Source: an uncultured Bacilli bacterium (GTDB lineage: Bacteria > Bacillota_I > Bacilli_A > RF39 > UBA660). From it: a DNA stretch of 64,000 bases. Below are positions 1-7,897 of this stretch, piece by piece. Position 1 is the first letter of the stretch. Every line of letters starts with the position of its first letter. The notes beneath the pieces were generated by a model. That model did no database searches. It saw only the letters and a list, made by a program, of their open reading frames with translations, and was not told where the DNA came from. A program made the translations under genes and the position numbers. Location: NCBI GenBank assembly GCA_910576795.1, contig CAJTIX010000002.1:53731-117730 (forward strand). The letters run 5' to 3'.

Positions 1-1
1 A

Positions 2-88
2 AAAGAACTAGCCGAGAAAACATGGTGCGAATATTACCAAAAAACTACGGATGACTTTAGAGAAAGATACGGGAGGAATTATTTATGA
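2..88 (+). CDS. C-terminal end of an unidentified phage protein (partial)
   Basis: The reading frame is open from the window edge to a TGA at 86-88 and gives 28 residues ending in RYGRNYL. Its stop overlaps the ATG of the next gene (ATGA overlap), as in a translationally coupled phage operon. The visible part is too short to assign a family. Confidence 0.6.
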   Translation, partial: KELAEKTWCEYYQKTTDDFRERYGRNYL

Positions 89-549
89 TTTTAGCAATTG
101 ATCCAGGTAATATAGAAAGTGCCTATTGCATCATTGACAAAAACACTTATAAACCAATTGAATTTGCAAAGATAGGTAATAATCAATTACTGGATAATAT
201 TAATTCAAAATTTTGTGATACAGAAGTTTTAGCAATAGAAATGGTAGCAAGTTATGGTATGCCAGTTGGCAAAGAAGTATTTGAAACTTGTGTTTGGATA
301 GGCAGATTTATAGAAGAGTTTGTAAACTATGTGAATCCAAAATATTCTTACATTTATCGAAAAGAAGAAAAAATAAATTTATGTAATTCTATGAAGGCAA
401 AAGATTCAAATATTAGACAAGCTCTAATAGACCGATTTGGAGAAGTAGGAACAAAGAAAAACCCTGGATGGTTTTATGGATTTAAAGCAGATATTTGGAG
501 TGCATATGCTGTTGGAATTACGTATTTAGATAAGAAAGTTAATTTTTAA
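85..549 (+). CDS. Phage RuvC-like Holliday junction resolvase
   Basis: The 154-residue protein starts with an RNase H-fold strand ending in the acidic motif IDPGN (D6). Further acidic positions typical of the fold are E52 in AIEM and D136 in KADIW, near the C-terminus where RuvC-type enzymes carry their last metal ligand. Family knowledge: RuvC-like phage resolvases cut branched DNA during replication and before packaging. A GGGAGG ribosome site precedes the ATG, and the start overlaps the previous stop. The exact substrate is inferred from the fold only; a different RNase H-fold nuclease is the main alternative. Confidence 0.7.
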   Translation: MILAIDPGNIESAYCIIDKNTYKPIEFAKIGNNQLLDNINSKFCDTEVLAIEMVASYGMPVGKEVFETCVWIGRFIEEFVNYVNPKYSYIYRKEEKINLCNSMKAKDSNIRQALIDRFGEVGTKKNPGWFYGFKADIWSAYAVGITYLDKKVNF

Positions 550-550
550 T

Positions 551-667
551 ATGTCATTAGAGCAATTGTTAATAGTAAATATAGACTTAATGCACTACGA
601 ATTTAAATACAAAAATGAGAAAACACCAATAAAAAATATTATTATTGGGATGTTTGTAGAAAGATAA
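551..667 (+). CDS. Possible small ORF, 38 residues
   Basis: An ATG directly follows the resolvase stop and the frame stays open for 38 codons (starts MSLEQLL, ends GMFVER). No good ribosome site is visible, so translation would depend on coupling to the upstream gene. No family was recognised and it may not be expressed. Confidence 0.3.
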   Translation: MSLEQLLIVNIDLMHYEFKYKNEKTPIKNIIIGMFVER

Positions 668-697
668 AACAACTGATAGAAGAATAGGAGGTCTAAC

Positions 698-871
698 ATG
701 ATAGAAATAATAAGAATAACATTAATGCTAATTATGCTTGTAATAGGTTTTATGAAGTGCAATGAATGTGAAGAATTGAAGCGAAAACTAGATATTCAAA
801 AAACAGAAAATAAGTCATTAAGAAGAGTTTTATTTGAAAATGATTTGATTCCAGAGGAATTTGTAAAATAA
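698..871 (+). CDS. Small membrane-anchored phage protein, 57 residues
   Basis: The ATG lies 5 bases after a consensus AGGAGGT. Residues 4-19 form one hydrophobic helix, followed by CNEC and a charged helical tail. This looks like a signal-anchor peptide with a cytoplasmic or external coiled tail. No known family was recognised; the strong ribosome site is the main reason to accept it. Confidence 0.65.
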   Translation: MIEIIRITLMLIMLVIGFMKCNECEELKRKLDIQKTENKSLRRVLFENDLIPEEFVK

Positions 872-886
872 GGAGATGATATTACG

Positions 887-1087
887 ATGTATGAATCAGA
901 AAGAACGAGAACAGAAGCAACAAATTACATTACACTTACAAATTGGCTAAGGGCACGACTAGAAAATCATGAAGAAATAGATTCTAAAGAATTAATAAAA
1001 TTACTTGAGGCATTAGAAGTTTCAATAAATATTAAAACTATCTTAGCAAATAATGTTATAGATGGGCAAATGTCTATATATGACTAG
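887..1087 (+). CDS. Hypothetical phage protein, 66 residues
   Basis: A short, mostly helical acidic protein (starts MYESERTR) preceded by AAGGAG with an 11-base spacer. It sits in the collinear early-gene cluster between a small membrane protein and another small hypothetical gene. No domain was recognised. Confidence 0.6.
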   Translation: MYESERTRTEATNYITLTNWLRARLENHEEIDSKELIKLLEALEVSINIKTILANNVIDGQMSIYD

Positions 1088-1099
1088 ATAGAGATAAAT

Positions 1100-1285
1100 A
1101 TGATAGAAAACTTTAAAGAACTACTATATGCAATATTCAATAGTGATCCATGTTCAGAAAAAGGGCAAGAGTTTCCAATTATAGTCTATGACACATTAAA
1201 TTATGACTTGCCAATTGCAGTATTTAAAAATGCAGTAACGTGTGCAGAGTTCTTTGGTACAAATAAAAAAAGTTATAAATCATGA
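1100..1285 (+). CDS. Hypothetical phage protein, 61 residues
   Basis: A short frame starting MIENFKELL behind a weak GAGATAAAT leader, 12 bases after the previous gene. No motif was recognised. About 65 bases without a gene follow it, before the methyltransferase. Confidence 0.5.
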   Translation: MIENFKELLYAIFNSDPCSEKGQEFPIIVYDTLNYDLPIAVFKNAVTCAEFFGTNKKSYKS

Positions 1286-1351
1286 TATATGTCTTAATGT
1301 TTTAAAAAAAGATAGATATCGATTAGAAAGGGTAAAAGTAGAAGATTAGAA

Positions 1352-2467
1352 ATGAAAGTATTAGAATTATTCGGTGGAATTGGTGCTTGTACTAATGCAT
1401 TAAGAAATTTAAATATTGATTTTGAAATAGTAGATTATGTAGAAATAGATAAATATGCAGTTAAATCATACAATGCAATTTATGGAACTAATTTTGAACC
1501 ACAAGATATAACCAAATGGGATAAAAATATAGAAGTAGATTTGATTATGCATGGATCACCTTGTCAAGATTTCTCTCTTGCTGGAAAACAAGCTGGTGGA
1601 GATAAAGACAGTGGAACACGAAGTTCATTAATGTATGAAACATTAAGAATTGTTGAAAAATTAAAACCTAAATATGTAATATGGGAAAATGTCAAAAATA
1701 TATTGAGCAAGAAACATAAACATAATTTTGACACTTATTTAGCAAAAATGGAATGTTTAGGATATGTTAATTATTATCAAGTATTAAATGCTAAAGATTA
1801 TGGAATACCACAAAATCGTGAGAGAGTATTTACTATTAGTATTTTAAACGGTGTCAGGTTTGAATTTCCAGCTAAACAAAAACTTAAATTAAGCCTTAAA
1901 GATATGCTAGAAGATGAAGTTGATAAAAAATATTATTTAAATGAAAAATTAATTCAAAATCTAAAATTTAATAAAAATAATAATTGCAATCCAAGTGGTA
2001 AAGGAATGAACGGAAAAGTTCACAATGGAGATGTTGCACCGACTTTAACAACAAATAAAGGTGAAGGACCGAAAGTTGATGTTACAAGATTATATGGAAT
2101 ATTTGATAAGGAAAACAAAAGTCATCAAGGTGGAAGTGTTTATGATCAAGATGGATTATCACCAACTCTTACTGATATGCAAGGTGGTTATAGACAACCA
2201 TGTATAGAAGTTAAGAGAGTAATAGAAAAATTACCTGGTATGGGTAATGGTGGAGGTAATGTACCAATATTACACGCAAACTTACGAATTCGAAAACTAA
2301 CACCAAATGAATGTTGGAGATTAATGGGTTTTCAAGATGAAGACTTTGAGAAAGCCGAAAGAGTTAACTCAAATACTCAGCTATACAAGCAGGCTGGAAA
2401 CAGTATTGTAGTAAATGTTTTAGAAGCGATACTAGAAAAACTATTAAGAGATGAAGAAAATGACTAG
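1352..2467 (+). CDS. DNA (cytosine-5) methyltransferase
   Basis: The 371-residue protein shows the C5-methyltransferase motifs in order: SAM-binding LFGGIGA (about 6-12), catalytic PCQDFS with Cys71, ENV (112-114), a target-recognition region with two similar PTLT-containing segments, LMGFQDEDF, and the C-terminal QAGNSIV motif. It transfers a methyl group from S-adenosylmethionine to cytosine C5 in a specific DNA site. In a prophage early region this most likely protects phage DNA from host restriction. No restriction nuclease is adjacent. The ribosome site is weak (GAAGATTAGAA), and the N-terminal MKVLELFGG fits the usual family start. Confidence 0.93.
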   Translation: MKVLELFGGIGACTNALRNLNIDFEIVDYVEIDKYAVKSYNAIYGTNFEPQDITKWDKNIEVDLIMHGSPCQDFSLAGKQAGGDKDSGTRSSLMYETLRIVEKLKPKYVIWENVKNILSKKHKHNFDTYLAKMECLGYVNYYQVLNAKDYGIPQNRERVFTISILNGVRFEFPAKQKLKLSLKDMLEDEVDKKYYLNEKLIQNLKFNKNNNCNPSGKGMNGKVHNGDVAPTLTTNKGEGPKVDVTRLYGIFDKENKSHQGGSVYDQDGLSPTLTDMQGGYRQPCIEVKRVIEKLPGMGNGGGNVPILHANLRIRKLTPNECWRLMGFQDEDFEKAERVNSNTQLYKQAGNSIVVNVLEAILEKLLRDEEND

Positions 2468-2999
2468 CTTGCAACAATACGAAATAGATAAAATCATTAA
2501 TAAAGATCATGTAGCAACACCAAGATGGGTTGTAGAAAATATTTACGATTTGATTGATATACATTCATTCAAAAATATTTGGTTTCCGTTCAATAACTAT
2601 GATTCACATTTTAAATTGAAAGCAGATGAGTTGAATCTTAAATATAAAGCAACTCATATATTTGATGACTTGGGCAATGATTTCTTCACTACTTTACCAC
2701 CTAAAGACTGTGATTTGCTTATTAGTAACCCACCATTTGGCCAACAGAACGATATTATCAAAAGAACGTTCGAATTGGTTGATAAGGGATTAATTAAATC
2801 ATTCTGTTTACTTTTACCACTATCTACTTTAGAAACACCAACTCGAGCAGATATGTATGAAAAATATGCTGATAAGTTATCGATTCTTATTTTTAAGAAA
2901 CGAATTACATTCATAGGTTGTACAACTGGATTCAACAAAGCATGTTGTTGGATATGTTATAACATACCAAATTTACAAAATAAAATTTTATGGATTTAG
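2460..2999 (+). CDS. Phage N6-adenine DNA methyltransferase-like protein
   Basis: The protein of about 179 residues carries SNPPFG (the NPPF/Y catalytic motif of amino-methyltransferases) near residue 90 and an ATPRWVVENIY segment typical of phage adenine methyltransferases. The frame is also open from an ATG at 2451; the ATG at 2460 is better spaced from AAGAG. It overlaps the end of the cytosine methyltransferase by 8 bases, so the two are co-translated. Together they would modify phage DNA at two kinds of base. No clear SAM-binding FxGxG motif is visible, so it may be a minimal or degenerate enzyme. Confidence 0.65.
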   Translation: MTSLQQYEIDKIINKDHVATPRWVVENIYDLIDIHSFKNIWFPFNNYDSHFKLKADELNLKYKATHIFDDLGNDFFTTLPPKDCDLLISNPPFGQQNDIIKRTFELVDKGLIKSFCLLLPLSTLETPTRADMYEKYADKLSILIFKKRITFIGCTTGFNKACCWICYNIPNLQNKILWI

Positions 3000-3014
3000 A
3001 AAAGGAGAATAAAA

Positions 3015-3422
3015 ATGGAAGCAAAACAGATGATTTATAGTGCAGGTAGAAAAAATGAATTACTAGATGCTGGAACGTGTTGTAATTATAATTACTATAT
3101 TTTAAATTTAGGAACACATCCGACAGCATATGTAGAAATACCTTTTAGTCATTCATGGTATGGGAAAGATTATGATGAGATAAATATTGTCGTTCATGGT
3201 GGATTAACTTATTCAAATGATAGATTATTTATTAGCGAAACTAACGAATTAAAAGGATGGTTTATTGGATGGGATTATGATCATTATGATGATTATGCTG
3301 GATATGAAGAAATGATTCCGAAAGAATTTCGTAATGGTGGGAAGAAATGGACAACAGAGGAAATTCAAAAAGATGTATATGCTGTTTGTAAACAAATAGA
3401 AGAATTAGGATGGATAAAATGA
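3015..3422 (+). CDS. Conserved-looking phage protein, 135 residues
   Basis: A good AAAGGAG site precedes the ATG. The sequence is rich in aromatic and acidic residues (GWFIGWDYDHYDDY) and ends with an amphipathic helix. Proteins of this look are common in Bacillota prophage early regions, but no function is known to me. The next gene starts at its stop codon. Confidence 0.65.
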   Translation: MEAKQMIYSAGRKNELLDAGTCCNYNYYILNLGTHPTAYVEIPFSHSWYGKDYDEINIVVHGGLTYSNDRLFISETNELKGWFIGWDYDHYDDYAGYEEMIPKEFRNGGKKWTTEEIQKDVYAVCKQIEELGWIK

Positions 3423-3790
3423 AAATAGAAGTTGGGATGTATGTAAGAACAAATGATGGTTATATTGATAAGATTACACGAAAGGATGACTTTTATGATG
3501 TCGGATTAAAGTATTTATTAAATAAATTAGAAATATATGTTTCAGATTACGAAATAAAAAAAGCAAGTTACGACATAATGGATTTGATTAAAGAAGATGA
3601 CGTCATTAAACATCCAATTTTAGGAATTAGAGGCATAACAAATATCAATTTAGAAAGAAAAGAAATTGGTGTTGATGGCTTGACTTGGTGTATCAATTTT
3701 GAAAATTTTAAAGAAGCCTTTGAATTAGGAACAATACAAATTCTAACACATGAACACTTTGAAAAAGAAAGTTATAAGATTGGAGAGTGA
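3419..3790 (+). CDS. Hypothetical phage protein, 123 residues
   Basis: The ATG at 3419 overlaps the previous TGA in an ATGA junction and has AGGA 8 bases upstream. An ATG at 3410 in the same frame lacks a usable ribosome site. The N-terminus (KIEVGMYVRT, then G-Y-I-D-KI) resembles small beta-barrel phage proteins. Function unknown. Confidence 0.62.
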   Translation: MKIEVGMYVRTNDGYIDKITRKDDFYDVGLKYLLNKLEIYVSDYEIKKASYDIMDLIKEDDVIKHPILGIRGITNINLERKEIGVDGLTWCINFENFKEAFELGTIQILTHEHFEKESYKIGE

Positions 3791-3793
3791 GTT

Positions 3794-4030
3794 ATGACAT
3801 GGAGAGAATTAGAAGGTGAATCAAGTATCACAAAATCATATGTGGCATGGATATTTGAATCGTTAAATGAAACTTTAAAAAAAATAGAAGATGAAGAATT
3901 AAAAGATAATTTATTGAATGATTTAATATTGTTAAAAAATCATTGTTTTAATAAAAACGGAATTAATGAGAAAGATTTGACAAAAGTGTTGCCAACATTA
4001 AAGAGAAAAAAAGAGGTGTCGCATGAGTAA
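3794..4030 (+). CDS. Hypothetical phage protein, 78 residues
   Basis: A small helical protein (starts MTWRELEGE) with GAGAGTGAG upstream of the ATG. The collinear spacing of 3 bases from the previous stop supports it as a cistron of the early operon. No family was recognised. Confidence 0.58.
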   Translation: MTWRELEGESSITKSYVAWIFESLNETLKKIEDEELKDNLLNDLILLKNHCFNKNGINEKDLTKVLPTLKRKKEVSHE

Positions 4031-4349
4031 ACTAATATTCAATCCTAAAAAGGATATGAAAGAGTTGGAAAAGTATGGATATAAGAGATTAGGTGGAACA
4101 GAAGAAGAACATTATCATTGGGGATATTATTCAAAAATAATTGAAAGAGTGTTTTTCCCTGATTTAGAAATAATGATATTTTTTAGAGGTAGTAGCAAAG
4201 GAAAAATATCTGTAGATTATACAGATAAAGCTAAAATATATTATGATTTGAATTTTTATCCAAGACCAAAATTAAAAAAGAAATTCATAAAAGACTTACT
4301 AAAAGCCAATTTGATAATTTCGGATGAGGAATTGAAAGATGATAGATGA
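4023..4349 (+). CDS. Hypothetical phage protein, 108 residues
   Basis: It starts inside the end of the preceding gene with AGAGGTG as ribosome site. The chain has a mixed alpha/beta pattern with a charged C-terminus. No catalytic motif is visible and no family was recognised. Confidence 0.58.
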   Translation: MSKLIFNPKKDMKELEKYGYKRLGGTEEEHYHWGYYSKIIERVFFPDLEIMIFFRGSSKGKISVDYTDKAKIYYDLNFYPRPKLKKKFIKDLLKANLIISDEELKDDR

Positions 4350-4500
4350 GAAACTAGAAACGTTAATTCGAGATAATGAAGCCTTAAGATTAGAAAATAC
4401 TCGTTTAAAAGAATTAAATACTTATTTGAACAGTGAAAACAATTATTTGAAAAATTTAATTGATAAGCTATTAGATAAAAAAGAGAATTCCAAAGAATAG
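4339..4500 (+). CDS. Small coiled-coil phage protein, 53 residues
   Basis: The ATG lies in the last codons of the previous gene, and a TAG at 4498-4500 ends the frame. Almost the whole chain is a Leu/Asn/Glu-rich heptad pattern (LRLENTRLKELNTYL), a short coiled coil. Such peptides are common in phage early operons; the role is unknown. Confidence 0.55.
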   Translation: MIDEKLETLIRDNEALRLENTRLKELNTYLNSENNYLKNLIDKLLDKKENSKE

Positions 4501-4510
4501 AGGTGTAATT

Positions 4511-4813
4511 ATGACAAAAGAAACAAGTTTTATTTTAGAATTCGATGAAACTAACGATAAACAGTTAAAATATTTACTTGAATATTTAATAGATAATGAT
4601 ATTAAATATCATGTATTAAAAAGTGATTATGAACTTGCAAAAGAAAAAGTTTATAAGCGAGATAAAGACAATCTTATTAAGTATTTAGAAAATAAAATAA
4701 CTGGTTACGAAATGCAATTTAGCCAAATTAATGGCGATTATGGATTACTTAATCCAAAAATAGAAGCATATGAAGATATTTTAGAAAGGATAAAAAGTGG
4801 TAAGTATGAGTGA
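4511..4813 (+). CDS. Hypothetical phage protein, 100 residues
   Basis: AGAGGTG precedes the ATG. The N-terminus (FILEFDETNDKQLKYLLEY) looks like a beta-strand plus helix, and the rest is helical and charged. No family was recognised. Confidence 0.58.
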   Translation: MTKETSFILEFDETNDKQLKYLLEYLIDNDIKYHVLKSDYELAKEKVYKRDKDNLIKYLENKITGYEMQFSQINGDYGLLNPKIEAYEDILERIKSGKYE

Positions 4814-5018
4814 AGAAGAGTTTGCAAAATTAGTAGAAGAAATTCCAAGTGTTATAGATAAAAATCCAATCAGTTCATATTACTCAATTAATGTGGATGA
4901 TCTGCGAAAAGCAGTATTCAGGTTAAATAAAATACCAAATTATAATGATTTATTAAAAGAAAACCACCAACTACAAGAAAAGTTAGATAAGATAAATGAA
5001 ATGCACAATGCACAATGA
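4797..5018 (+). CDS. Hypothetical phage protein, 73 residues
   Basis: A GTG start at 4797 lies 7 bases after GAAAGG. An ATG at 4806 is the alternative and gives MSEEEFAKL, similar to the start of the gene at 5115. The C-terminus is a short coiled coil. The N-terminal likeness to the protein at 5115 may reflect an old duplication. Confidence 0.5.
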   Translation: MVSMSEEEFAKLVEEIPSVIDKNPISSYYSINVDDLRKAVFRLNKIPNYNDLLKENHQLQEKLDKINEMHNAQ

Positions 5019-5112
5019 ATTTATTAAATACATTGAAAGCAATCCAAAAATGTTACAAAATCCATTTATATTAAATATGTTTTCTAAAATTAAAGAAATA
5101 AAAGGAGAATAG
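5008..5112 (+). CDS. Very small phage ORF, 34 residues
   Basis: The ATG lies within the last codons of the previous gene and the frame ends at a TAG 2 bases before the next start. The product is a short helical peptide (starts MHNEFIKYI). Translation would be coupled; there is no independent proof that it is made. Confidence 0.4.
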   Translation: MHNEFIKYIESNPKMLQNPFILNMFSKIKEIKGE

Positions 5113-5114
5113 GT

Positions 5115-5558
5115 ATGAGTGAAGAAGAAGTATTAGAACAATTGAATAACTTATTAAGAAGATGTGGTTTTGGATTTGATAAAAACGATGTTGAAGCAAT
5201 AACATTTCTTATACAAGAAAACCAACAACTAAAATCACAATTAGAAGATAAAAAACATGAATTAAATGGATTTGTTAATACAATAGCCAAATATTTAGAA
5301 ATAGAAGATGAAGAAAGTGCAACTTATGATGAAATAATTGAAAAGCTAGTAAATCTAAAAGGAGCAAAACAACAATTGAAACAAGCAAATGATGTGCTTG
5401 ATGAGATAAAAGATGTAATCAATCAAATGATAACAACAGGTTATACAGATAAAGATAGATTCACTTCTTATTTTGCAGTAGGTGAACAAGGTGAATTTGG
5501 TTGTAGAGCAAAAGTAATATTAGCAATTTTGAACAAAAGAGGTGGTACTGGTGAATAG
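5115..5558 (+). CDS. Coiled-coil phage protein, 147 residues
   Basis: An AAAGGAG site precedes the ATG. The N-terminus (MSEEEVLEQLNNLLRRCGFG) is helical, the middle is a Q/E/K-rich coiled coil, and the end carries a GYTDKDRFTSYF segment. It resembles other hypothetical phage proteins and has no assigned role. Confidence 0.6.
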   Translation: MSEEEVLEQLNNLLRRCGFGFDKNDVEAITFLIQENQQLKSQLEDKKHELNGFVNTIAKYLEIEDEESATYDEIIEKLVNLKGAKQQLKQANDVLDEIKDVINQMITTGYTDKDRFTSYFAVGEQGEFGCRAKVILAILNKRGGTGE

Positions 5559-5706
5559 ACAAGAACAAATATTAATACTTAAATGGAGAATAAAGGCTTA
5601 CGAAGATCAATTGCCATTATTATGTGATGAAGATTATTATCATTGTTGCGATATGATAGAACAGTTACAATTGCAACTTAATGAATTGGAAAACGAAAAT
5701 CAATAA
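5551..5706 (+). CDS. Small phage protein, 51 residues (GTG start)
   Basis: GTG at 5551 overlaps the previous TAG and lies behind AGAGGTGG. The product is a short helical peptide with CCDM and a Q/L/N-rich end. It is the last plus-strand gene before a gap that holds a minus-strand gene. Confidence 0.5.
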   Translation: MNRQEQILILKWRIKAYEDQLPLLCDEDYYHCCDMIEQLQLQLNELENENQ

Positions 5707-5735
5707 AATTAATTATTTAAATATCTTAAAAAAAG

Positions 5736-5756
5736 CAGAAGATTAAAATCTTCTAC
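5736..5756 (-). terminator. Minus-strand intrinsic terminator
   Basis: AGAAGATT and its complement form a hairpin that on the minus strand is followed by GCTTTTTTT. On the plus strand no T tract follows. It lies at the stop codon of the minus-strand small gene. Confidence 0.55.
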
Positions 5757-5874
5757 AACTGCATCCGTTACCGAAAATAAACGACAATAGACAAAATATG
5801 AAAATAAAAGGAAGCATTACTATAATGATCGGAACAAATAGAATGAATAAGAAAAGATATAAAATACAGAACAT
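5743..5874 (-). CDS. Small hydrophobic membrane peptide, 43 residues
   Basis: On the minus strand an AAGGAG (5883-5888) sits 8 bases before an ATG at 5874. The frame encodes 43 residues: an almost continuous hydrophobic stretch (about residues 2-34, with one Pro-Ile-Ile-Ile kink), then GNGCSCRRF. A terminator hairpin overlaps the stop. It is the only minus-strand gene in the first 30 kb. The size, single hydrophobic core and basic tail resemble type I toxin-like or holin-like peptides, but no family was recognised. Confidence 0.5.
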   Translation of the reverse strand: MFCILYLFLFILFVPIIIVMLPFIFIFCLLSFIFGNGCSCRRF

Positions 5875-5894
5875 AGACATCACTCCTTTTAGAT

Positions 5895-5923
5895 ATTAAA
5901 TGCTTGTCGTTAAGAAGTGGCAA
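5895..5923 (-). promoter_or_regulatory. Putative promoter of the minus-strand membrane peptide
   Basis: Reading the minus strand, TTGCCA (5923-5918) and TTTAAT (5900-5895) are separated by 17 bases. The expected start lies just ahead of the AAGGAG of the small membrane peptide gene, giving a very short leader. Confidence 0.45.
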
Positions 5924-5971
5924 TAATAAACAAATATGTTTTAGAAATTTTAGAAGAGGAGAATAAATAAC

Positions 5972-6535
5972 ATGGGATATAGAAATTATTTATATAAAAT
6001 AAAAAAGAAGAATGTTAATAACATCAGAAACTTAACATTAGAAGAGATTAAATCCAAATATAGAAACAAAGATGAAGACTGTTATGTTGATATTGATGAT
6101 TTATTGGGTGATTATGAAACAATATTTGAATTTGGAAAATTATATTGGGACAACACAATTGCAAGAATTGAAGCAACTGGAAACCAACTTTTTACTAATG
6201 ATGAAGTACAAGAGTATTTTAGTGATTATGCACCATATTTAGTTGGAAAAAATGCTTTAAAAGTAGCTATTGAGATCTATACTAATAAAATTAAAAAGAT
6301 GTATGAAAATTTAAAAGAACAAGTTGATAATGCTAAAACAGATAAGGACAAAGTTGATATATATGCTGCTCATATATATGATTATGACTATTATTGGAAA
6401 AAAGATATGGTTATTAATTTGGAAAAAGAAAGTATATGTCAAAGTTGGTTATATGAACATTTGATTTTTGAATTAGTACACTTATATAAAACAATTGATT
6501 TTGAAGAATATGACTTAATATTTTTAGGGTGGTAA
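5972..6535 (+). CDS. Hypothetical phage protein, 187 residues
   Basis: AGAGGAG precedes the ATG. The N-terminus MGYRNYLYKIKKK suggests a conserved start, and the rest is acidic with many aromatic residues (EFGKLYWDN, YDYDYYWKKD). Similar proteins occur in phages of Bacillota; no function is known to me. It heads the second half of the early cluster. Confidence 0.62.
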   Translation: MGYRNYLYKIKKKNVNNIRNLTLEEIKSKYRNKDEDCYVDIDDLLGDYETIFEFGKLYWDNTIARIEATGNQLFTNDEVQEYFSDYAPYLVGKNALKVAIEIYTNKIKKMYENLKEQVDNAKTDKDKVDIYAAHIYDYDYYWKKDMVINLEKESICQSWLYEHLIFELVHLYKTIDFEEYDLIFLGW

Positions 6536-6537
6536 CT

Positions 6538-6870
6538 ATGCTAACACTACCAATTAAAAAGAAATGGTTTGATATGATTCTATCTGGTGAGAAGAAAGAA
6601 GAATATCGAGAAATAAAACCATACTGGACTAAAAGACTTTTAAAGACCGATATTGATTTTGATATAGAAAGATTACAAGAACAATTAAGAAAGAAAAACA
6701 GTTATTTAGATAGAACTGTAATATTTAGAAATGGTTATTCAAGTAATAGTCCTTCTATAAAATGCATGGTTTCAATAAATATCAATTATGGAAAACTTGA
6801 GTGGGGAGCCGAAAAGGACAAGCTATATTATGTTTTGAAGATTTTAAGTGTAGAGGAAGTGAAAAAGTGA
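6538..6870 (+). CDS. ASCH/PUA-like domain phage protein
   Basis: The protein of 110 residues starts MLTLPIKKKWFDMILSGEKK, the pattern typical of small ASCH-domain proteins (beta strand, K-W-F-D-x-I-x-x-G-x-K-x-x-E-x-R). Start at ATG 6538 is set by AGGGTGG with a 5-base spacer; a GTG at 6529 is in frame but overlaps that site. ASCH proteins have a PUA-like fold and are thought to bind RNA. The role in the phage is unknown. Confidence 0.7.
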   Translation: MLTLPIKKKWFDMILSGEKKEEYREIKPYWTKRLLKTDIDFDIERLQEQLRKKNSYLDRTVIFRNGYSSNSPSIKCMVSININYGKLEWGAEKDKLYYVLKILSVEEVKK

Positions 6871-7049
6871 AGAAATTAGATAAACGCATAAAAGCTTTTC
6901 TCATAACATTAGGGATTGTTATATCAACTTCTCTAATATTAATTCTATTTTGGGTTTATCCAATAATGATTTTTATAGTGGGAGCAGTGGCTATATTTTT
7001 AACATTATATTATGTTATCTTGAGCATACTTCTTGAGGAAAGGAAGTGA
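6867..7049 (+). CDS. Small two-helix membrane protein, 60 residues
   Basis: GTG at 6867 overlaps the previous TGA and follows GAGGAAG. The protein has a basic start (KKLDKRIK) and two transmembrane helices separated by one Tyr-Pro turn. The frame is open further upstream, but those starts lie inside the ASCH gene without a ribosome site. Confidence 0.58.
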   Translation: MKKLDKRIKAFLITLGIVISTSLILILFWVYPIMIFIVGAVAIFLTLYYVILSILLEERK

Positions 7050-7053
7050 AAAA

Positions 7054-7248
7054 GTGTTAAAAATAGGCGATAAAATATTTAAAAAAGATGAAATTGTATT
7101 TATAGAAAAATTGGATAATCATATGTCTCAATATTGGATAAACGTTCATTTAAAAAATGAAACATGTGTGACAGTATCATTTAATGACCGTGATATAAGA
7201 AATAAAAATTTTGATGGTTTGGTAAAGAAAGTAGATGATGATAAATGA
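7054..7248 (+). CDS. Hypothetical phage protein, 64 residues
   Basis: GTG at 7054 has AAGGAAG about 8 bases upstream and gives LKIGDKIFKKDEIVFIEK, a likely small beta-barrel. A TTG at 7033 in frame is less likely because it precedes the ribosome site. Function unknown. Confidence 0.55.
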   Translation: MLKIGDKIFKKDEIVFIEKLDNHMSQYWINVHLKNETCVTVSFNDRDIRNKNFDGLVKKVDDDK

Positions 7249-7427
7249 ATAAAACAATACTAAAAATACTATATGATGTGCTTATTATATTACTATTTAC
7301 AATGACAGTAATAGCAATATTTACTGAACAAACAGAAATTGCTTTGTTGGGGTTGATTTTGTTAGATATGAAGTTGAGAGATAGAAAGGAAAAGGTGAAA
7401 GAATATGAAAACAGTAAAAACGATTGA
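7245..7427 (+). CDS. Small membrane protein, 60 residues
   Basis: An ATGA overlap links it to the previous gene. Two hydrophobic helices (about 8-25 and 31-42) are followed by a highly charged tail. It may be a small holin-like or signalling peptide, but nothing specific can be said. Confidence 0.55.
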   Translation: MNKTILKILYDVLIILLFTMTVIAIFTEQTEIALLGLILLDMKLRDRKEKVKEYENSKND

Positions 7428-7854
7428 AGTTATAGATCTATTAAATGAAATAAAAAATGGTAATTACAGTAAAATACAACAAATGAAAATGTATAAAAAT
7501 AATAGAAGAATATATTATGACAAATCATTAGGTTGCAATTTAGGCTCTATTAAATTTTGTGATAATAACATGAAAGTTATTCATAGCAATATGAACTTAC
7601 TTGAAGCTATACAGATTAGAGAAGACATACTAGATGCCAAAGAAAAAGAATGGTTAAGACATTTTATAAAAAGTGTAAAAATGGATGTAATAAGTATAGA
7701 AAAAAGAGATATTAATGGCAACGAAGAAAGACTCTATATAAATTATATATTTAAATCTAAACGTTTACATGGATTTCCACCTTTTGAAAAAGGAACTATG
7801 TACAAAAATATGAAACCTAACAAAGAATATACGCTTGCAGAACTAGAACTTTAA
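7405..7854 (+). CDS. Hypothetical phage protein, 149 residues
   Basis: The start overlaps the previous gene by 23 bases and is preceded by AAGGTGAAAG. The sequence has a helical N-terminus (IEVIDLLNEIKNG) and a C-terminal TYTLAELEL-like end often seen in phage early proteins. No family was recognised. Confidence 0.6.
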   Translation: MKTVKTIEVIDLLNEIKNGNYSKIQQMKMYKNNRRIYYDKSLGCNLGSIKFCDNNMKVIHSNMNLLEAIQIREDILDAKEKEWLRHFIKSVKMDVISIEKRDINGNEERLYINYIFKSKRLHGFPPFEKGTMYKNMKPNKEYTLAELEL

Positions 7855-7897
7855 TTTAATCAGGGGGAATGGTTGAATTAGAAAGTAGGTGTAGATA

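Noticed and set aside
1352..2999. Restriction-modification system
   Set aside because: Two methyltransferase genes but no nuclease or specificity gene next to them; more likely phage self-protection.
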